Positions 7,497-16,305 of a stretch of DNA of 33,635 nt are shown here, in pieces. The stretch's first letter is position 1. The number at the start of each line of letters is the position of its first letter. Source of the stretch: Apopatosoma sp963618495 (lineage in GTDB: Bacteria; Bacillota; Clostridia; Oscillospirales; CAG-272); contig CAVESF010000024.1 of assembly GCA_963618495.1 (NCBI GenBank), positions 1 through 33,635 of the forward strand, given 5' to 3'. The notes under the pieces are model-generated. The model had not been told where the DNA came from. It saw only the letters and a program-made list of their open reading frames with translations, and ran no database searches. The translations under genes and the position numbers were made by a program.

Positions 7497-8170
7497 GCTA
7501 TATTTTGTTTATTTGTCTGGCTGTTCCGATGGTGATGATGCTTATTCCGATGGAGAACAAATCGCGGAAGGTTGTTATTTCAATCCTGACGGGAATGTTT
7601 ATGTGTCTTTTTGTCAGCGAGCTGAACGGACTGCTTCTCAGACTGACCGACAGCACGATACTGTATTTCACAACAAACGTAACGCCCATAACCGAAGAAT
7701 TGGTCAAGGTGCTTCCGGTCATATATTACGCATATGTCTTTTCCGATGACCGCAAATCCATCGGGACGGTTGCTTTTGCAACGGGCGTGGGCTTTGCAAT
7801 GCTTGAAAACGTTGTCATACTGACGCAATACATAAAATCGGTCAATATTCTTTTTGCGGTGATAAGAGGATTCAGCACGGGGCTTATGCACAGTATCAGC
7901 ACAATGTTTATAGCCAACTACATTCCGTACATACGGACAAAAAAGAAGCTTTTCCTCTGCGGAACTCTTTGCTCTTTCAATTTGTCTGTTGTATTCCATT
8001 CGATTTTCAACCTGCTTGTCGAAGCCGATTCAGCCGTTGCAAACAACATAGGATACTTTTTGCCGATCTCGGTATATATAGTCATAAATATTTTCTTCTT
8101 TAAAACGATCATCAAAAAAATCAGAGAAAAAAGACAAAAAGCCGATACAAGAACAGTTATTCAGAAATAA
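7484..8170 (+). CDS. PrsW-family intramembrane metalloprotease-like protein
   Basis: A 228-aa polytopic membrane protein with the motifs of the PrsW/CPBP-type membrane protease group: PITEELVK with E71-E72-x-x-K75 in the EExxK pattern, GFAMLEN with F104 and E108, GLMHS with H136, and FHSIFN with H172. In characterised PrsW proteins the paired Glu and the His residues are needed for activity, and the enzyme cleaves membrane-anchored anti-sigma factors at an extracytoplasmic site. All these residues are present, so it is probably active. The start ATG 7484 follows GGAGG (about 7471-7475) and lies inside the preceding 7-TM gene. No sigma/anti-sigma pair is visible here, so its substrate may be one of the TM-anchored proteins encoded downstream. 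The substrate is inference. Confidence 0.85.
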   Translation: MDSMSYILFICLAVPMVMMLIPMENKSRKVVISILTGMFMCLFVSELNGLLLRLTDSTILYFTTNVTPITEELVKVLPVIYYAYVFSDDRKSIGTVAFATGVGFAMLENVVILTQYIKSVNILFAVIRGFSTGLMHSISTMFIANYIPYIRTKKKLFLCGTLCSFNLSVVFHSIFNLLVEADSAVANNIGYFLPISVYIVINIFFFKTIIKKIREKRQKADTRTVIQK

Positions 8171-8181
8171 GGTGATGAAAA

Positions 8182-9465
8182 TTGCAAAAAAGTAAATGTG
8201 AAATTTTCAGGCGGTTGCTTGTAATTGCATGTCTGATATTCTCGCTTCTCGCTGTCACGGGAGGCCACGTCAATGCGGCGTGCGAAGCCTGCATTTCCGA
8301 GATAAGCATCAGAGCCGGAGAGAACAGTCGGACAGAGCTTGAAAGCGCGGGCTATACCGTCCTGTTTCAGGGAATGAATCTGTTTTCCGAGGGCGATTCG
8401 ACGGTAACTCTTGGTTATAAAAAAGGCGGCAGTGCAATTACGGGTCTTGTTGTTTCCGCAGAATGCGCCGATTCGATAACATATGACGGATGCACGTTCT
8501 TTTTGGTATCCGATACGAGTCTGAATGAAGGCACAGCCGGCAGACCGATTTATCTTTACTACACGATGGACAGCGCCGCCGGAGGAGGAATAACATCTCT
8601 CGATACCGTTTCGGGCTTTACCGACAGGGAAGAGGTCGTTTCGCTGAGAAACGATGGCTCGTCTCCCGTGCTTATGAACGACGGCACGCTTGCCAATCTT
8701 GACAATGGCATAAGCAACAGCGAGCTTTATCTTCTTGTTTACCGCAACGGGAAAATCAGACAGTATATCGCGGACGCATATATTGTAGAGGGAAGCACAA
8801 TAGCCGAAGCGGTCAATTCCGCCGCTTCAAAGGGATGCGATTATTACCTTGACTACGATATGTCGGGAAACGACGGAGTGTCATATATTGCGTACCGAAG
8901 AACAGCCGACAAGTCCGAAGCGATAACGAAAATCAGCATAAGAGGTTCGGAGCTGAGCTTTGAAAAGGACAGCAGTTCGGACACATATCTTATTGACATT
9001 TCCAATTATAAGCTTTTTGCCAAAGACTTCAGACTTGGCAGTTGGGCGGGAATTTATGCCGTATATGACAAAACTGTCTCCAAAGCATCCGATGAATACA
9101 GGGCACTTTCAAAAAGCACCGTGCGCGGCAGTTGCGTTCCGGCGGGAGACGCGGGAATTTACGCTGTTTACGAAGGGAGAGCCGATGGAAGCGCAGAAGA
9201 AATCACAGAGCCTGTGCAGACAGCGTCTTCCTCTGCCGGAAACGCAACCGACGAGTTCTATAACATAGACAAATCGAGCGGCACCACCGGCAAGGAAACA
9301 ACAAGCACGGACGACGGAAGCGAATCCGCCGCGTCGGTAATAAGCAGAGGAAATATCATTGCGATAATATGCTTTCTGTGTATCATTGCTCTGACGGTTG
9401 TTTTCACGCTGATTATCGTAAAAAAGAAGCGCGTGAGCGACGGCGATGGGAAAAACAAAAAATAA
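8182..9465 (+). CDS. Exported, membrane-anchored six-repeat beta-prism-like protein
   Basis: A 427-aa protein with a signal peptide (residues 1-32, ending HVNA), an extracellular region and a C-terminal TM helix (about 388-412) followed by a KKKR tail. The extracellular region shows six loosely repeated units. Each has a strand like ISEISIRAG or ITSLDTV, a central N/D-x-L-N turn (TLANLDNG) and a strand such as TVTLGYKK, PIYLYYTM, YLLVYRN, YIAYRRT or IYAVYDK. This resembles in pattern the three-fold MABP beta-prism, so six units would give two prisms. The assignment is by eye. A Ser/Thr/Gly/Glu-rich spacer (about 340-385) precedes the TM. The start is TTG 8182 with AAGGTGA at 8169-8175; it follows the PrsW-family gene by 11 nt. 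Confidence 0.82.
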   Translation: MQKSKCEIFRRLLVIACLIFSLLAVTGGHVNAACEACISEISIRAGENSRTELESAGYTVLFQGMNLFSEGDSTVTLGYKKGGSAITGLVVSAECADSITYDGCTFFLVSDTSLNEGTAGRPIYLYYTMDSAAGGGITSLDTVSGFTDREEVVSLRNDGSSPVLMNDGTLANLDNGISNSELYLLVYRNGKIRQYIADAYIVEGSTIAEAVNSAASKGCDYYLDYDMSGNDGVSYIAYRRTADKSEAITKISIRGSELSFEKDSSSDTYLIDISNYKLFAKDFRLGSWAGIYAVYDKTVSKASDEYRALSKSTVRGSCVPAGDAGIYAVYEGRADGSAEEITEPVQTASSSAGNATDEFYNIDKSSGTTGKETTSTDDGSESAASVISRGNIIAIICFLCIIALTVVFTLIIVKKKRVSDGDGKNKK

Positions 9466-9524
9466 AGCATATAAAATTGCTTTACGGCTCAGCCGATATA
9501 AAAACATTAGTGGGAGGTAAAACA

Positions 9525-11771
9525 ATGTTAAGAAAACAAATTAAAGCAATCATCAGCATGGTATTGATTTTATCGATTCTGTGCGCAACCTGCACAAATA
9601 TTTTTGCCGCGGGTTCAAAAAAGGTTTATATCAAGGAGCTGGTGATAAGCTACGGCAAGACAGCAGACGAGGCGAAAAAGTGGCTGACGGATAACGGCTA
9701 TGAGGTTCTCAATTATGATTTGAACGAAGATGCGGACGATATTTTCTCGAAGGAAAGAGCCGTGTATCTCGGGTATAAGACAACACAGAATGCCGAGGAA
9801 GCCATAACGGATATGAAGCTTATGAATATGAAGGGCGGCTACAGCGTACAGGATTATAAGATGCTGCTCGAAGAGCAGAAAGAAAATATCCGCGCTTTTA
9901 TAAGCAACTTTATCGTTGCCGTCAACGAATACAGAGACAATTACGGCAAGGGACAAAAGCGCGCCGTTGCGGCTCACGAAATCCTCAATATTTTCTATGA
10001 CGACGACACAAAGCAGTATATGGGAGATCTTCTTCTGAATAAAATAAAGGAAGAATACAGCGATGAGGAATGGGAGGCTCTTTCTGACGAGAAAAAAGCA
10101 AAGACCGCCGATATGACGACCATTCTTATGCAGGCAAATTCCGACGCGGTGCTGACCATAGAGCAGACCATCGCCATGGCGACTGACAACGGTGACGCTC
10201 TCTGGGCGGAAAGATACGAAACCGCAAAAACATATGACGAAATGTTCGATGCGATTATGGAGGACGAAAATCTCACCGCAAATGCGGCAGAGAAGCGTCT
10301 TGCCGCCGAATACGATGCCGATGCAAAGCTGATAGCATCCAAGCTGGATGATTACGAGACATATCTTCAGAAGTATATCGGAGAGGATATATCGTTTGCA
10401 AACACACCTGAGGAGGTGGAGGCATACAGAAAGGCACACGAGGATTTCAATTACAGCGACTGGGTGGCTGCGGGAACTCAGTATGAGCTGATGGGAACAA
10501 TGGTGAACGATGAGATAACTCTTCGTGACCTTATTCTGAGCGATGAATATGATGTTTCGGGTATCGACAGATATCTGCTCTATCCGCTCGTTTCCGTCCT
10601 GACAAAAGGGCAGAGAGCCTGCCTGGACTTTTTGCCGATGTGTCAGATTGTCGCGCTCGGAATAAACAATGACGCGGCTGTTGAGAAAGCGATGGAATCC
10701 GTCATGAGCGACGGCTACGAGGAAAAAATAAAGACCTCGGTTTATGACGGCATTGACCGCACGATTTTCAGCGGAAACGTTGCTCTCACGGGTGAAGCAT
10801 ACAAGCTTCAGAACGCAACCGGTCAGAGTGCAGTCAAGGAATGGAGCGATTATATTTCCGGCGGATCCATTGCGCTGTATGTGGCGTCCGGTGTGTCTGT
10901 TGTGGCTATGACTGCGGCGTGGGGCGCAAGCGATTACATGTCCAGGGTGGTCGGCAAATTGAACAAAGAAGCTACGGATCAGTTCACAACGCATCTGCGG
11001 CACGCAAACAAAGTGGATGATCTGATTGTGGATCACGAATTATTGGACCCTGCTGTGATAAAAGAAAACAATCTCGCCAAAGAGGCGATGGAGAAGTCCA
11101 ATGCTGCATATCGCGCAAGCGGAAACGCGTCAAAGTGGGCGAAATATTTCAAGATTGCCGGCACCATAGTGACATGCATAACGGTCGCTCTGTTGCTTTA
11201 CTCCGCATGGAGCACATACTGCGATCTGAAGGAATACTACAACGCGGAGTTTATTCCGATTCCCACGCATATGGCGGATCAGAGCGTTAACGCAAAAGAC
11301 GAAAAGGTATATACATATTATACGGCGGTCAAGTGCAACAGAGCAGAGCAGAACATGGTTACCGACGCGACAAAGCTTCTCGGGGACTTCGGCGATCTCA
11401 ACGGCGACGTGGGCAGACAGTGGCTCGCGCTTTATACCACAAAGGACAGGGCGGCGGGCAACCCCATAACGGCAGACCTTGCCGTTCAGTATAAAAGCAG
11501 CAGCCTTCCCAAGGACAGGGACTATGCGCTTTCGATGTTCGGTGAGAGCGTTGCTCAGAATCTTACAAACAAAAAACAGGGATATACATATGCTGACGGA
11601 AAAAGCGGAATATATCTGTTCTATAACGCAGACAGCACGGCTTTTGCCGCAGGCAGTATTTTCTCAAATGCAAAATATATACTCATAGGCGCCGCTGAGA
11701 TAGTTGCGCTTGCTGCGGTATTCTTTATCGGCAGAGCCGTCGGAAATAAAAAACGTGAAGAAAAAGCCTGA
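9525..11771 (+). CDS. Exported multi-domain paralogue 1 (beta-prism, helical, TM hairpin)
   Basis: A 748-aa protein. It has a signal peptide at residues 1-29, an N-terminal beta-prism-like unit at 33-95 (SYGKTADEAKKWL, VLNYDLNE, YLGYKTT, EEAITDM) and a long helical region at about 95-430 carrying LYPLVSVLTKGQ and YDGIDRTIFSGNVALTGEA. TM1 lies at about 446-468 and TM2 at 543-563. A C-terminal beta-prism-like region (575-705) opens with EFIPIPTHMAD and includes WLALYTTKD, SVAQNLTN and GIYLFYN. TM3 lies at 714-738 with a KKREEKA tail. Predicted topology puts both prism regions outside and the TM1-TM2 loop inside. The start is ATG 9525 with GGAGG at 9513-9517, not the longer in-frame extension from 9369. 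Function is unknown; it is one of three tandem relatives. Confidence 0.85.
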   Translation: MLRKQIKAIISMVLILSILCATCTNIFAAGSKKVYIKELVISYGKTADEAKKWLTDNGYEVLNYDLNEDADDIFSKERAVYLGYKTTQNAEEAITDMKLMNMKGGYSVQDYKMLLEEQKENIRAFISNFIVAVNEYRDNYGKGQKRAVAAHEILNIFYDDDTKQYMGDLLLNKIKEEYSDEEWEALSDEKKAKTADMTTILMQANSDAVLTIEQTIAMATDNGDALWAERYETAKTYDEMFDAIMEDENLTANAAEKRLAAEYDADAKLIASKLDDYETYLQKYIGEDISFANTPEEVEAYRKAHEDFNYSDWVAAGTQYELMGTMVNDEITLRDLILSDEYDVSGIDRYLLYPLVSVLTKGQRACLDFLPMCQIVALGINNDAAVEKAMESVMSDGYEEKIKTSVYDGIDRTIFSGNVALTGEAYKLQNATGQSAVKEWSDYISGGSIALYVASGVSVVAMTAAWGASDYMSRVVGKLNKEATDQFTTHLRHANKVDDLIVDHELLDPAVIKENNLAKEAMEKSNAAYRASGNASKWAKYFKIAGTIVTCITVALLLYSAWSTYCDLKEYYNAEFIPIPTHMADQSVNAKDEKVYTYYTAVKCNRAEQNMVTDATKLLGDFGDLNGDVGRQWLALYTTKDRAAGNPITADLAVQYKSSSLPKDRDYALSMFGESVAQNLTNKKQGYTYADGKSGIYLFYNADSTAFAAGSIFSNAKYILIGAAEIVALAAVFFIGRAVGNKKREEKA

Positions 11772-11788
11772 AAAAGAGGGGCTACGAT

Positions 11789-14065
11789 ATGTTGAAAAAA
11801 ACGGTTAATATAATAATCAGCATAGTATTGACTCTGGGAATTCTTTGCGCGACGTGCGTGAATGTCTATGCCGCGGCGTATACGGGAAGGACCTATGTAA
11901 AGGAAGTGGTCTTAAGCTACGGCAAAACGGCGGACGAGGCAAAGAAGTGGCTTACCGACAACGGATATACGGTGCTCAACTACGACCTGAACGAAGATGC
12001 AGACGATCTTTTTTCGGAGGAAAGAGCCGTGTATCTCGGCTATAAGACAACCAAAAATGCCGAGGAAGCCATAACCGATATGAAGCTCATGAATATGAAG
12101 GGCGGCTACAGCGTTCAGGATTATCAGATAATGCTCGAAGAGCAGAAATCGAATATCCGGCTGTTTATAGACAACTTCATTACCGCCATAAGCGAATACC
12201 GGAAAAATTACGGTTCGGGTCAGTCACGCGCTCTTATGGCGTATGAAATGCTCAATCTTCTTTACGATTCGGACACGGAGATGACGCTGGGCGATCTTTT
12301 CCTCAATAAAATAAAGGAAGAATACAGCGACGAGGAATGGGAGGCTCTCTCCGATGAGGAGAAAGCATGCTCTGCCGATATGACGACTATTCTTATGCAG
12401 GCAAACGGCACATCGGTTCTTCTTATCGAGCAGCTTATCGCTCTCGCTACCGATTCAAACGATTCGGTATGGTCGGACAGATATACAAGCGCCAAGACCT
12501 ATGACGAAATGGTAGACGAGCTTGTGGACAACGAAAATCTGACGGTGAATAAGGCTGTAAAAAAACTCGCTGCCGAATATGACAGCGACGCAAGGTCGAT
12601 AGCGTCGAAGCTTGACGGACTCAAAGCTTATTTTGATACATATCTGAGCGAGGATATCAGGCTCGGCGATTCTGCCGAAAAGCTTGAGGCATATCAGAAT
12701 GCTCATGAGAATTTCAATCTTGCCGCGTGGGTTGCGGCGGGTACTCAGTATGAAGTGCTGGCTTCGCTTGAAAACGATGACATTTCACTGCTCGATCTGC
12801 TTACAAGCGGCGAATACGATGTCGAAAATGCGGACAGATGTATGCTTTATCCCCTTGTTTCCGTTCTGACAAAAGGGCAGAGAGCCTGCCTTGACTTTTT
12901 ACCGTTGTATCAGATAGTCGCCATGGGAATAAACGATGACAGCGCGGCAAAAACGGCGATGAGCACGATAGATATAAAGGCGCTCGGCAATGAGATCGTT
13001 TCGATTTACGACGGCGTTGACCGCTCGATTTTCAGCAGTCAGGTCGCTCTGACCGGAGAAGCATACAGACTGCAGAATTCTTCGGAAGCAAACGCGGCGG
13101 ACAACTGGTTCGGCGACGGTATTTCGTCCTCGACAAAAATTATGCTTATCTCTCTGGGAGTTACCGTTACGGCGTCCGTTGCGTCGCTTATAGCGGGCTT
13201 CAGGTTTGCAAAGGGTGCTCTTGCCGCTTCCAAGTATACGGCGGAGATCGAATCCAAGATGCTCACGGTTTCCGACAGAGCATTGGCTGAAGATCTGGCT
13301 ACGTTGGCGGCAAACGACAGCTTTGAGATTGACGCGGCGTTTGACGCGATAAACAGCAAGGACCCCGTTATGAGTGCGCAGATGAAGAGTATGTCGGCGA
13401 TTGGCTCCAAAAGTATGTGGAGCAAGGTCTTCAAATATGCCGGAGCCGCCATGCTCGCCGTTTCGGCAGTTCTTATGATATGGTCTGCATGGAATGTGTA
13501 CAGCGATCTCAAGGAATACTACAATGTGGAGTTCACCCCGATCCCGATGCACATGGTAGATCAGGGCAAAAACGGCAACGGGGAAAAAATCTTCACTTAT
13601 TATACTGCCGCAAAATGCAACAGAGAAGAAGCCCATATGGTTTCCGACAGTACAAAGATACTCGGCGGATTCGGCGATCTCAACGGCGATGTGGGCAAGC
13701 AATGGGTGGCGCTTTATACCACCAAGGACAGGACGGCGGGAAATCCTGTAACAGCGGATTTCGTCGTTCAGTACAAAAACAGCAATATTCCCGGCGATCG
13801 CACCGCGCTTTCGATGTTCGGCGAGAGTGTCGCGCAGAATCTGACGAACAAGAGCGCGGGATATACCTATGCCGACGGGGAAGGCGGAATTTATATGTTC
13901 TACGGAACAGACAGCTCCGCATTTGCCGGCAGTGTATTTTCAAACAAGATATATGTGCTGATCGGCGCAGGAGCCGCGGCAGTCTTTGCCGCAATATCAT
14001 ATTCGGTGGTCAAAGCGATTAAAAAGAAAAAATCCGGAAATGGAGGGATGAGTGCGGATGTCTAA
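11789..14065 (+). CDS. Exported multi-domain paralogue 2
   Basis: A 758-aa protein with the same architecture as its upstream neighbour: signal peptide (1-29), N-terminal beta-prism-like unit, helical region, TM1 (about 450-472), TM2 (543-566), C-terminal prism starting EFTPIPMHMVD, and TM3 (about 720-742) with a KKKK tail. From the SYGKTADEAK segment onward, 66 of 70 residues match paralogue 1 by direct count, so this is a tandem gene duplication. The middle region diverges more, and the TM1-TM2 loop (KYTAEIESKMLTVSDRALAE) is unrelated in sequence. Both retain LYPLVSVLTKGQ and YDGVDRSIFSSQVALTGEA. The start ATG 11789 has AGAGGGGC at 11775-11782, 17 nt after the previous stop. Function is unknown. 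Confidence 0.85.
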   Translation: MLKKTVNIIISIVLTLGILCATCVNVYAAAYTGRTYVKEVVLSYGKTADEAKKWLTDNGYTVLNYDLNEDADDLFSEERAVYLGYKTTKNAEEAITDMKLMNMKGGYSVQDYQIMLEEQKSNIRLFIDNFITAISEYRKNYGSGQSRALMAYEMLNLLYDSDTEMTLGDLFLNKIKEEYSDEEWEALSDEEKACSADMTTILMQANGTSVLLIEQLIALATDSNDSVWSDRYTSAKTYDEMVDELVDNENLTVNKAVKKLAAEYDSDARSIASKLDGLKAYFDTYLSEDIRLGDSAEKLEAYQNAHENFNLAAWVAAGTQYEVLASLENDDISLLDLLTSGEYDVENADRCMLYPLVSVLTKGQRACLDFLPLYQIVAMGINDDSAAKTAMSTIDIKALGNEIVSIYDGVDRSIFSSQVALTGEAYRLQNSSEANAADNWFGDGISSSTKIMLISLGVTVTASVASLIAGFRFAKGALAASKYTAEIESKMLTVSDRALAEDLATLAANDSFEIDAAFDAINSKDPVMSAQMKSMSAIGSKSMWSKVFKYAGAAMLAVSAVLMIWSAWNVYSDLKEYYNVEFTPIPMHMVDQGKNGNGEKIFTYYTAAKCNREEAHMVSDSTKILGGFGDLNGDVGKQWVALYTTKDRTAGNPVTADFVVQYKNSNIPGDRTALSMFGESVAQNLTNKSAGYTYADGEGGIYMFYGTDSSAFAGSVFSNKIYVLIGAGAAAVFAAISYSVVKAIKKKKSGNGGMSADV

Positions 14066-16283
14066 GAAGCTTTTAAAAAACATTATCACCATATTATTGG
14101 CTTTGACAATCTGCTGCACTGCCTGTATGAATGTGTTTGCCGCCTCGGCAAAGGCAAGCTATATTTCAGAAATAGTGCTGTGCAGTGCAGCCTCACCCAA
14201 AGAGGCGGAGGCAAAGCTCAGGGAGCAGGGCTACAAGCTGCTGGCTTCCGACAGCCTGAACAACTATCTTTCCGAGGGCATGTATCTGGGATACAAAGCC
14301 ACGGCAAACCCCGATGAAGCAATAACAAATATTTCGGCAATGAATATGAACGGCAGATACAGCTTTTCGGATTATGAAGTTCTGCTTGAAAAAATGAAGG
14401 AAGATGTATCGGCGACCGTAAGCGGTCTTATTCCCATGATTACAAGCTATCGCGAAAATTATAATTCGGGAGCCGCAGTCGCAGAGGAAGTTCACCATAT
14501 TCTCAATGTATATTATGAAGATGACTCCGGAAAAACTATGGGCGACTATCTTCTCACATGCGATCTTGTCGATACAGCCGATATAACAAAGGTTTTCATG
14601 CAGAGTAATTCCGCGTTTATCGTAAGTATTCAGCAGCTTCTGTTCCTTGCCGGCGAAAACAATACCGACAGGAAATGGATAGAGAAAATGGCGGCGGAGG
14701 ATCCGGAGGTTCTTGTCGATACATATATCGATTCCTATCCGACGCCGAACAGGGCATACAGAGCGCTTGCCGCGGCTTACGGCGACATTGCCGACAGAAT
14801 AAGTCTTACATGGAACAGCTTCTATGAAAATCTGAGCAAGGTAAAGTCGGAATATTTTGTCGAAAGCGGAGATACGCTTGAGTTCAACGAAAAAGCTGCC
14901 GACGCAAAAGCCGAAGCTCTTTTGAAAGAGAATTTCTCCGAAGCAGGCGAAAATCTGACAAATGAGCAGTTCACTTCGGCTGTGGATCAGAATGCAAGAG
15001 CGGCAGAGATTTTCGATAATGCGTCCGATATAGCGCTCATTGACTATCTTAACGGTATTGAGTACGGCGACGGAACAATGCTTACGTTCTTTATGCGCGA
15101 TATAGACGAGGTTGACGAAACCGAACTTTATACGCTTGCGTATTTCATGGGCAGCTCGCTTGCGGCTCAGACCGCCAATGTCGGTCTTCAGCAGGTCGTT
15201 TCACGTACTTTGCTTGACGGTGGCAAGACGACAAAGGAAAGCTTTGCAGGTATAAACGCCTGCCTTGAAGGAGCAGAGCTTATTTCGATGTATGACGGCG
15301 TCGATCGCAGTCTTTTTGAAAACGGCGTTGCCCTGACCGGCGCGACAGTCAGCAAATACACATCGAGCGGCAGGGATTGGTCTGAAGGCTTATTCGGGCG
15401 GATTTTCCAGTCCGACAGCGAATTCAAATGGTCGGATTATTTTACGTTTTATGTTGCTCCGATGCTCGGATCGTTTATTCTTTGGTTTGGCACGCACGTC
15501 GGCAATGTTCTGCTTGACAACGCGGTTATGAAAATGACAGCTGCGGCAAATGCCGACCTTCTGACAAAAAAAGTCGCCGCACTGGGATACGAACTGATCT
15601 ACGAAGCCCCCGTATACGAAAGAACGGGTAGCGTATTCGGGTTTCTGGCATTCGGAAAAGGATCTTTGTCAAGTCAGTCGATGGCTTTCCGCGTTCTGCG
15701 CTTTTTCAAGGTAGGGTTCTTTTTCCTGACTGCCGTTTTTCTGGTTGTTTCGATGGTTATGCTTTTTGTCACGATTTTCTCGTCAGACGAAACGGGTCCC
15801 GCGAAATATTCTCCGATACCAAATCATATCGTTGACACTGTCGGCACAGGGCACGGGGACGATTATGTCGCATATAATTGCGTGAAAAACCTGAACGGAA
15901 GCGCAGGGGATCTGAACAACTACGTTGGCAAAAACGGGTGGCTTGTGCTTTATTATACGAAGGATCCGTCTGCCGGAGCGCCGATCACAACGAATATGAA
16001 GGTGGTGAAAGGATCGACAAATTCGCCTCTCGACTATGAAAACGTGACGATGTTCGGCGAAGCAAACGCGATCAATCTTTCGTCAAAGGATTATACCGGA
16101 GTGGACGATTCGGCAAACGGAACATATCTGTATTTCGGACGGGGAAGCGTAAGCAGCACTGCCGGCTCGGTATTGCTTAACGGCAAGCTCGCGCTGTTCG
16201 CCGGAGCGGGAGCCGTATTCGGCGCACTTATCGGAGTTTTTCTGCAAAATACCGGAAAAAAGAAGGCGACTGCCGAAGCATAA
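14058..16283 (+). CDS. Exported multi-domain paralogue 3, divergent
   Basis: A 741-aa protein with the same plan but more divergent sequence. The signal peptide covers residues 1-27 (CMNVFAA). The N-terminal unit carries YISEIVLCSAASPKEAEAKL and MYLGYKATANPDEAITNISA. The helical region keeps ISMYDGVDRSLFENGVALTG but has a changed TLAYFMGSSLAAQ in place of the LYPLVxxLTxGQ motif. TM1 lies at about 462-485 and TM2 at 546-575, followed by KYSPIPNHIVD and the C-terminal prism, then TM3 (709-730) with a KKK tail. The ATG at 14058 overlaps the end of paralogue 2 by 8 nt. GGAGGG lies at 14042-14047; an in-frame GTG at 14052 is the alternative start. Its divergence suggests an older duplication than the paralogue 1/2 pair. 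Confidence 0.83.
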   Translation: MSKKLLKNIITILLALTICCTACMNVFAASAKASYISEIVLCSAASPKEAEAKLREQGYKLLASDSLNNYLSEGMYLGYKATANPDEAITNISAMNMNGRYSFSDYEVLLEKMKEDVSATVSGLIPMITSYRENYNSGAAVAEEVHHILNVYYEDDSGKTMGDYLLTCDLVDTADITKVFMQSNSAFIVSIQQLLFLAGENNTDRKWIEKMAAEDPEVLVDTYIDSYPTPNRAYRALAAAYGDIADRISLTWNSFYENLSKVKSEYFVESGDTLEFNEKAADAKAEALLKENFSEAGENLTNEQFTSAVDQNARAAEIFDNASDIALIDYLNGIEYGDGTMLTFFMRDIDEVDETELYTLAYFMGSSLAAQTANVGLQQVVSRTLLDGGKTTKESFAGINACLEGAELISMYDGVDRSLFENGVALTGATVSKYTSSGRDWSEGLFGRIFQSDSEFKWSDYFTFYVAPMLGSFILWFGTHVGNVLLDNAVMKMTAAANADLLTKKVAALGYELIYEAPVYERTGSVFGFLAFGKGSLSSQSMAFRVLRFFKVGFFFLTAVFLVVSMVMLFVTIFSSDETGPAKYSPIPNHIVDTVGTGHGDDYVAYNCVKNLNGSAGDLNNYVGKNGWLVLYYTKDPSAGAPITTNMKVVKGSTNSPLDYENVTMFGEANAINLSSKDYTGVDDSANGTYLYFGRGSVSSTAGSVLLNGKLALFAGAGAVFGALIGVFLQNTGKKKATAEA

Positions 16284-16305
16284 TTAATAAATAGGAATGA
16301 TTTTT

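Noticed and set aside
9615..11036. 473-aa minus-strand open frame inside paralogue 1
   Set aside because: Paralogue 1 has a signal peptide, TM helices and a conserved paralogue; the antisense product has no family features.
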